A DNA stretch of 34,597 bases from Nostoc sp. WHI (GTDB taxonomy: Bacteria > Cyanobacteriota > Cyanobacteriia > Cyanobacteriales > Nostocaceae). Shown here one piece after another: positions 25,979-31,698 of the stretch. Location of the stretch: positions 1 to 34,597 of the forward strand of contig NZ_WBKM01000029.1 in NCBI RefSeq assembly GCF_015714725.1, written 5' to 3'. How positions within the stretch are numbered: the stretch's first letter is position 1; the number at the start of each line of letters is the position of its first letter. The notes under the pieces were generated by a model. The model was not told the origin of the DNA, did no database searches, and saw nothing but the letters and a program-made list of their open reading frames with translations. Position numbers and translations under genes: made by a program.

Positions 25979-26191
25979 CTAATTGCGTAGGCGTAGCCCG
26001 TCGTAGACATCGCTTGACTTTGAGCGAGGTATCAAAAATCCAATATACGTACCGACAGTAAATTTTGTTAAATCTAGAAATTGCGGGCGACTCTTCTCGT
26101 CGATAACTGCAAGAGTGAGAGAACCAATCACCATAATCAGCGTTACAACAGCCAGCACTTCATCTCTTGAAGGAAATTTCTTAGATAACAT
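25979..26191 (-). CDS. Small hypothetical membrane protein with repeat-derived C-terminus
   Basis: 70 residues, not recognised by name. Two likely transmembrane helices: about 13-30 (AVVTLIMVIGSLTLAVID) and 43-54 (FTVGTYIGFLI), with a short loop ESKSRPQ-like between them. The last 15 or so residues (SDVYDGLRLRN) are encoded by GCGTAGGCGTAGCCCGTCG followed by TAGACATCGC, a very common interspersed repeat of Nostoc-type genomes, so the original C-terminus was probably altered by its insertion. A strong intrinsic terminator follows, which supports the gene being expressed. Confidence 0.65.
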   Translation of the reverse strand: MLSKKFPSRDEVLAVVTLIMVIGSLTLAVIDEKSRPQFLDLTKFTVGTYIGFLIPRSKSSDVYDGLRLRN

Positions 26192-26344
26192 TAAAGCTTG
26201 TTTGAATAACTACATCTTTAGCTTTACAGGCGAGTGGTTGCTGTAGGCTTAAATACAAGCTTGCGATATGAGTAAGTTATGTATGCGATGGGGATGAATT
26301 GTCAATTTGGCAGTTAAAATCAGCAAAAGTGTAGTGGTTAGGTT

Positions 26345-28624
26345 ATGACGGGGCGATCGCTTTCCTGTTCTCCAGAAGGTATCCAAAAAGCAAAAAAAGC
26401 TTTGATTCGCTATTCGTTAACTCAAAAAACATTAGCCGAAGCGTTAGAAGTGACTCGCCAGCCGATCGGAAAGTTCTTTACAGGTAAACCTGTTGACCGC
26501 AATCTGTTTGTCCAGATTTGCGACAGGTTAGATTTAGAGTGGGAAGAAATAGTTGCTGAACCAGCTAGTGAACCAGAGGTAAATCAGGATAACAGCATTG
26601 ATATTGATGCGATCGCGCAAACAGTACGTGAAAAGATAAAACCTCTCATTCAAAAAGACTGCGGCACAATGCGGGTGTTAGATATGACTCAACCCATTGG
26701 ATTGAATGACATTTACACCAGCGTCAATATATTGGAGAAAATCACTGGACAGCAACGGTTAGGAATTGATGAATTATTACAACAGTATACGAGCGAAGAT
26801 TTTGACCACCTTAGACTCAACAGAACTACTCAAAAACGAGTGCCAGGACTGGAAGCGGTTGAGAAATATTCCAAGCTGATGATTCTGGGTAAACCAGGAG
26901 CAGGTAAAACTACGTTTTTGAAGTATTTAGCAATTCAGTGTATTGGAGGTGAATTTCAGGCTGAACGTGTGCCGATTTTTGTCACCCTTAAAAACTTTGC
27001 GGAAACAGCAAATAAACCTGGATTACTGCAATACATCAGTGAAGAGGTAATCAATCCTATCCAAGATGTAATAACTTATGGTAGAGCATTGGTTTTACTC
27101 GATGGGTTGGATGAGGTTAGAGAAGAGGATAGCGATCGCATCTTAAAGGAAATTCGTGAGTTTTCTGACCGTTTCCCAAACAATCACTTTGTAATGACCT
27201 GCCGAATTGCAGCAAAGGAGTATACCTTTGAGAAGTTCACAGAGGTGGAAGTTGCTGATTTTGACGATGAACAGATTGCCAACTTTACCAATAACTGGTT
27301 TAAGGATAAAGCTGTAAAACCAGAGACTTTTATTAAACGCCTGGAAGATAATAACCGCATTAAACAACTTGCTGCAAGTCCGCTACTACTGACGTTGCTT
27401 TGTTTAGCATTTGAAGAGTCAGGGGATTTTCCAGCAAATCGTTCTGAGTTATATAAGGAAGGACTGGATGCGTTATTGAAAAAATGGGATGCCAGGCGGG
27501 GAATTCAACGTTACCAGATTTACAAAAAGCTATCAATCCAACGCAAAGAAGATTTACTCAGCAAAATGGCGTTGACTACTTTTGAAAGGAGTGAATATTT
27601 CTTCAAGCAGAAAGTAGCGGAGCAATACATTACAGAATACATCCGTAATTTACCCGATGCTAAAACTGACGAAGAAGCATTGCAACTTGACAGTGAGCAA
27701 GTTTTGCGTTCAATTGAGCATCATCATGGGTTAGTTGTCGCAAGAGCGAAAAGGATTTACTCATTTTCTCACCTAACATTTCATGAGTATTTCACAGCTA
27801 GAGAATTTGTAGTTGTAAGACAGTCATCAGAGGAAGCACTGCAAAATCTTGTTAGCCATATTACTGAGAAACGCTGGCGGGAAGTTTTTTTGCTGGCGGT
27901 TGGGATGTCTCCAAGTGCAGATCGGTTATTGCTATTGATAAAAGAGAAAATTGATTTTATAGTGGCTGATGATCAGAGGTTGCAGCAGTTTCTTCTGTGG
28001 GTAAGAGAAAAATCTCTTTCCGTTAAGTTTTCTTACAAACCAGGAGCAGTTAGGGCTTTTTACCTCTCCCTCTCCCACTCCCTTGACTTCTCCCGTTTCC
28101 TCGACTTCTCCAGTTCCCTCGACTTCTCCAGTTCCCTCGACTTCTCACTCGACCTCGACCTCTCTCTAAACTACTACCTCTTCCTCTCCCTCGGACTCTC
28201 CCTGTGCCTCTCCCTCTCCCTTGAAGTCTTTCGCCCCCTCGACTACGACCTCTCCCTCTCCCTGTGCTTCTCCCTCTGCCTCGACCTCGACCTCGACCCA
28301 GAACTCAAGAATTTGCTGCAAAAACTTCAAGAGCAACTACCAAGCAGACAAGACAGGCAAGAATTTCAAAAATGGTGGTTAGCTAATGGAAAGGCTTGGT
28401 GTGAAGAATTAAGAGAAGTAATGATTAAATATCGCAATATTGGTCATGATTGGCAGTTCAGTAACGAGCAGAAGGAATTACTTAAGCAGTATTATGATGC
28501 CAATAAATTACTGGTAGATTGTCTAAATAATGATTGTTATGTCAGCCTTAAAGTACGACAGCAAATAGAAGATACTTTGCTATTACCGATCGCAGAGATT
28601 AAACAGCGCCAGCAGCAATATTAA
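26345..28624 (+). CDS. HTH-NACHT NTPase with Leu/Ser/Asp repeat tract
   Basis: 759 residues. Residues about 10-70 form a Cro/XRE-like helix-turn-helix (SLTQKTLAEALEVTRQPIGKFF). The NACHT STAND NTPase follows: Walker A GKPGAGKTT at 182-190, Walker B LVLLDGLDE at 249-257, sensor-like MTCRIAAKEY at 284-293, and the winged-helix/FSHLTFHEYFTA signature near 474-485. A tract at about 573-650 is built of Leu, Ser, Asp and Phe (FSSSLDFSSSLDFSLDLDLSL). A helical C-terminal region (650-759) ends the protein. Bacterial NACHT proteins include anti-phage sensors; similar HTH-NACHT genes are, as I recall, common in Nostocales. Ligand and output are unknown, and there is no separate effector gene beside it. 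The ATG at 26345 follows a weak Shine-Dalgarno. Confidence 0.88.
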   Translation: MTGRSLSCSPEGIQKAKKALIRYSLTQKTLAEALEVTRQPIGKFFTGKPVDRNLFVQICDRLDLEWEEIVAEPASEPEVNQDNSIDIDAIAQTVREKIKPLIQKDCGTMRVLDMTQPIGLNDIYTSVNILEKITGQQRLGIDELLQQYTSEDFDHLRLNRTTQKRVPGLEAVEKYSKLMILGKPGAGKTTFLKYLAIQCIGGEFQAERVPIFVTLKNFAETANKPGLLQYISEEVINPIQDVITYGRALVLLDGLDEVREEDSDRILKEIREFSDRFPNNHFVMTCRIAAKEYTFEKFTEVEVADFDDEQIANFTNNWFKDKAVKPETFIKRLEDNNRIKQLAASPLLLTLLCLAFEESGDFPANRSELYKEGLDALLKKWDARRGIQRYQIYKKLSIQRKEDLLSKMALTTFERSEYFFKQKVAEQYITEYIRNLPDAKTDEEALQLDSEQVLRSIEHHHGLVVARAKRIYSFSHLTFHEYFTAREFVVVRQSSEEALQNLVSHITEKRWREVFLLAVGMSPSADRLLLLIKEKIDFIVADDQRLQQFLLWVREKSLSVKFSYKPGAVRAFYLSLSHSLDFSRFLDFSSSLDFSSSLDFSLDLDLSLNYYLFLSLGLSLCLSLSLEVFRPLDYDLSLSLCFSLCLDLDLDPELKNLLQKLQEQLPSRQDRQEFQKWWLANGKAWCEELREVMIKYRNIGHDWQFSNEQKELLKQYYDANKLLVDCLNNDCYVSLKVRQQIEDTLLLPIAEIKQRQQQY
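28060..28301 (+). repeat. Polypyrimidine hexanucleotide repeat tract inside the NACHT gene
   Basis: About 240 bp in which the coding strand is overwhelmingly C/T, built of CTCGAC, CTCTCC and GTTCCCTCGACTTCTCCA-like units; the 18-bp unit CTCGACTTCTCCAGTTCC is tandem near 28097-28140. Translated as a Leu-Ser-Asp/Phe low-complexity region. All copies keep the frame. Confidence 0.85.
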
Positions 28625-28953
28625 ATACCCATGTAATATCATAGAACGTATTACCAAGTCATCGGATAGTAAGTCCATTAATAATCAAGGATTGCGCTTC
28701 ACTCGATTACATCAGGAATTACTCTACAAATTGACTTTAGCAATTATAAAAAAAAGCGGAAATATTTACCAATTTCTAGTAAATAAATCTACAATAGAAG
28801 TAAGAGTTCACAGTCAGCTTGTTTGCCTCCATTGAATGGCGTAAGTATGTGGACGTAAGTAATGAAACAAAGTCTGGAAACAATTAGACAAACTTTGCGT
28901 CATGCAAGTATTTTGCACCTTATTTACTGACGCACATTAGCAAGATACAAATT
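28625..28953. other. Intergenic stretch with no recognised gene
   Basis: AT-rich sequence after the NACHT gene. A 22-codon frame at 28862 has no support. No terminator was recognised by eye. Confidence 0.45.
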
Positions 28954-28988
28954 CTGACTCCTGACTCCTGACTTCTGACTCCTGAATT
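28954..28988. repeat. Heptamer tandem repeat (CTGACTC)n
   Basis: Four copies of CTGACT(C/T) and a degenerate fifth, CTGAATT, in the leader region of the secreted protein gene at 29109. Confidence 0.8.
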
Positions 28989-29108
28989 CTTTTATATAAG
29001 TACTTTTATCTTCGGAACACGCCTATAGACAGGTTCAAAAAAAGTCAGAAACAAACTCAGTGAATCCTCGTCATTACACACATCACATATACAAAGGATG
29101 ACCCTCTT

Positions 29109-29822
29109 ATGACTCGTCTACATCAATGGAAATCTGGAACTGCTGCACTTATGGCAGTAGCCGTTACTACAAGTGTCATTAGCCCTTTATTTAGCTTGGC
29201 TCCTGCTAATGCTCAATATAGAATTGGGCAGGATAGAACTGGGCAAAATGGAAACGTTACCATTCCTTCTGGGGTTGCTTTTCCTGTCACTTATGAAAAA
29301 GAGACAGTTACTATTGCTCCTGGGGAAAGTAAATCCCTAACCTTGAGAATAGCTAATGACATTATCGACAGAAATAGAAATGTCTTGATTCCCGGTGGTA
29401 CTAAAGTAAATGGACGGCTAGAATCTGTTGACTTAGACAATTATTCAAGAGATACAGACGATAACAAAGGAAAAGGCGTGCGGTTTGTAGCTCAAGAATT
29501 AGAATTTTCTAATGGTCGGCGTCAGTCGATTAATGCAACTTCTCGGACATACACCACAACTCAAAAAGTTTCACAGGGGCCTAGCACAGGTCAGGTTTTA
29601 ACTGATGCAGCTATTGGTGGAGGTGCTGGTCTTTTAGGTTCACTAATTACTGGCAACAACAGAGTTGACGATTTAAAACCTGTTATCGGTGCGGCTGCGG
29701 GTGCGGGTGCGAGTATCCTGTTGCGGAAAAAAGAAGCCAATGTCTTTGTCCTCAGACCTGCACAGGATTTGAGGCTTACACTGAATTCTAACTTGAATTT
29801 AGTACCACCATCTCGCTACTAG
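29109..29822 (+). CDS. Secreted protein with VirB10/TrbI-like C-terminal domain
   Basis: 237 residues. Signal peptide 1-35 (AALMAVAVTTSVISPLFSLAPANA). Residues about 50-237 share an ordered set of motifs with the C-terminal half of the protein at 30268: VTIPSGVAFPVTYEK, a TLTLRIAND-like strand, VLIPGGTKVNGRLE, RFVAQELEFSNGRRQSINATS, a Gly-rich putative helix region (IGGGAGLLGSLITG...AAAGAGASILL) and a final LRPAQDLRLTLNSNL. The pattern IPxGT...VLIPxGSxVxGxL...L..pnG....l.a resembles the TrbI/VirB10 barrel domain, but that is an inference. Location is periplasm or cell surface; function unknown. An ATG at 29098 reads only three codons before a stop and is not the start. Confidence 0.75.
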   Translation: MTRLHQWKSGTAALMAVAVTTSVISPLFSLAPANAQYRIGQDRTGQNGNVTIPSGVAFPVTYEKETVTIAPGESKSLTLRIANDIIDRNRNVLIPGGTKVNGRLESVDLDNYSRDTDDNKGKGVRFVAQELEFSNGRRQSINATSRTYTTTQKVSQGPSTGQVLTDAAIGGGAGLLGSLITGNNRVDDLKPVIGAAAGAGASILLRKKEANVFVLRPAQDLRLTLNSNLNLVPPSRY

Positions 29823-29963
29823 ATTTAACTGCATTTAAGTCGTGAATTTAATCATCCCTTATAGGCGATCGCAACTTTAACTATAGTGTGCGATCGCCTT
29901 CATTTTTAACTCTAAAAAATCTACTTCCCAGCAACTATTCTATCTCTGTATCCTCTTAATCAG

Positions 29964-30046
29964 TAGACCTCTTGCATAAATAATTTTTTGTCTCGCGCAA
30001 AGGCGCAAAGAAAAAAGCGAAAAGAAGGACTTTTGCAAGAGGTCTA
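29964..30046. mobile_element. 83-bp MITE with TA ends
   Basis: Perfect 13-bp terminal inverted repeats: TAGACCTCTTGCA (29964-29976) and TGCAAGAGGTCTA (30034-30046). The outer TA dinucleotides fit a TA target site, as for IS630/Tc1-like elements. The interior holds CGCGCAAAGGCGCAAAG. The surrounding gap 29823-30267 shows no gene; a HIP1-bearing inverted pair (GCGATCGCAAC and GTGCGATCGC) lies near 29865-29898. Confidence 0.85.
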
Positions 30047-30267
30047 GTATCCATATTTATGGGAATACTTATTTAATTTCACTAAAAAATAATAGGCTGA
30101 TTACACTACTTTTATTACCTACTTACTTTGACATAGATTTTTTGATTATGACTGTATTCCTAAAGTAATGGTTTTTACAAAAAGCAGAAATAATTGGGAA
30201 CCTTATACTTCGGTAAATGTCTAGTTAATTAATAGCAAAAAACTAATTTTACTGGAGTAAAAAAATA

Positions 30268-31521
30268 ATGTTTACCTTAAATCGTTGGCAATCTAAAACA
30301 GCTGCATTCATGGCTTTGAGCGTCACAGTGGGGACTGTAGCGCCTTTCATTACAGCTTCACCATCTTTGGCTCAAACTACTTTTTCTGATGTTTCATCTA
30401 ACTATTGGGCAGCACAATTTATTCAACAATTATCACAACGAGGTGTTATTGCTGGATTTCCAGATGGTAGCTTCCGCCCTGAAGAAGCAGTAACACGCGC
30501 TCAATTTGCTGCTATGGTCAACAAAGCTTTCCAAAAAGCACAGCAACGGCAAGCAATCAATTTTGCTGATGTGCCAAGCAACTATTGGGCATCAAGTGCC
30601 ATTCAGCAAGCCTACACTATAGGTTTCTTATCTGGTTATCCAGGTAATCGCTTTGAGCCTAACCAAGCTATTCCCCGCCAGCAGGTTTTAGTTTCTCTGG
30701 CTAACGGTCTGCAATATACTGCCAGGGTTAATACCGAAAGCACTCTGCAATACTTCAACGATGCCTCTAACATCGCTAGCTATGCCCGTAGCCCGATCGC
30801 AGCCGCAACTGAGAAGCAAATTGTCGTGAACTATCCTAATGTGAAGTTCCTAAATCCAACTGCAACCGCCACTCGCGCCCAGGTAGCAGCTTTTATTTAC
30901 CAAGCATTGGTTAGTTCTAATCAAGCCTCAGCAATGAACTCGCCCTATGTCGTGGCTCTTGGACAACCTACTACCCCCACTACCCCAACGCCTCTATCAG
31001 TTACAATTCCTCAAGGGACTGCTATCCCTGTGAGGTATGATAAAGCAGAAAAAATTCTGGTTACAAAGGATGAAACAGCACCTTTGACATTGACAGTATC
31101 CCAAAACGTGGTTACGCAAGAAGGAACTGTAGTAATTCCTGCTGGTAGTCAAGTTATGGGTCAACTCAAACCTGCTACGGGTGGTTCTCAATTCGTTGCC
31201 GAGAAACTGGTTTTAGCCAATGGTCAAGAGTATCAACTGAACGCTAGTTCTGAAGTAATTACCAAAACTGAAACCGTCAAGAAAGGTATCAGTATTAGTT
31301 CAATTATCAAGAAAACTGCCTTGGGCGCAGGTGCAGCAACTGCAATATCTGCTATCACTGGCGATCGCGCCATTGCGACAGAAGAAGTCTTGGGTGGCGC
31401 TGGTATCGGTGCGTTGGTTGGTCTGATCTTTGATAGAGATAGTGTTGACTTAGTTGCAATTGATCCGAATACCGATCTAAAAATGACGATTAATCAAAAT
31501 TTGCTGGTTTCAATAAAATAA
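30268..31521 (+). CDS. SLH-domain secreted protein with VirB10/TrbI-like C-terminal domain
   Basis: 417 residues. Signal peptide 1-35 (ending ASPSLAQ). Three SLH repeats: about 38-87 (FSDVSSNYWAAQFIQQL...AGFPDGSFRPEEAVTRAQFAAM), 96-148 (FADVPSNYWASSAIQQAY...) and 160-215 (degenerate). A Thr/Pro linker (TPTTPTP) follows, then a C-terminal domain at about 240-417 paralogous to the protein at 29109. SLH repeats would tether it to the cell wall or outer envelope. The two genes are tandem, same strand, 445 bp apart with a MITE between, and probably arose by duplication plus SLH gain or loss. ACTGGAG lies before the ATG. Function unknown. Confidence 0.82.
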   Translation: MFTLNRWQSKTAAFMALSVTVGTVAPFITASPSLAQTTFSDVSSNYWAAQFIQQLSQRGVIAGFPDGSFRPEEAVTRAQFAAMVNKAFQKAQQRQAINFADVPSNYWASSAIQQAYTIGFLSGYPGNRFEPNQAIPRQQVLVSLANGLQYTARVNTESTLQYFNDASNIASYARSPIAAATEKQIVVNYPNVKFLNPTATATRAQVAAFIYQALVSSNQASAMNSPYVVALGQPTTPTTPTPLSVTIPQGTAIPVRYDKAEKILVTKDETAPLTLTVSQNVVTQEGTVVIPAGSQVMGQLKPATGGSQFVAEKLVLANGQEYQLNASSEVITKTETVKKGISISSIIKKTALGAGAATAISAITGDRAIATEEVLGGAGIGALVGLIFDRDSVDLVAIDPNTDLKMTINQNLLVSIK

Positions 31522-31542
31522 TCGGCTGACTTTCACCGGATT

Positions 31543-31627
31543 AGGACTTACGAAAAACTGTAGGGGCAATTCATGAATTGCCCCTACCTAAAAATCATTC
31601 TTTTTGGCTATTGTTTGCGTAAGTCCT
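31543..31627. mobile_element. 85-bp MITE with internal perfect palindrome
   Basis: Terminal inverted repeats AGGACTTACG (31543-31552) and CGTAAGTCCT (31618-31627). Inside, 31560-31587 is a perfect 28-bp palindrome with 14-bp arms (GTAGGGGCAATTCA). It lies between convergent genes and could also act as a transcription barrier for both. Confidence 0.85.
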
Positions 31628-31698
31628 GCGGATATTGAAAAGAAGAGATGGTTCGCGATCGCTATTCGTGAACCATTATCTGCGGGAAAAGCAACGAG

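Noticed and set aside
28862..28930. 22-codon frame beginning MKQSLETIRQ
   Set aside because: Too short, no ribosome binding site, and no family recognised.
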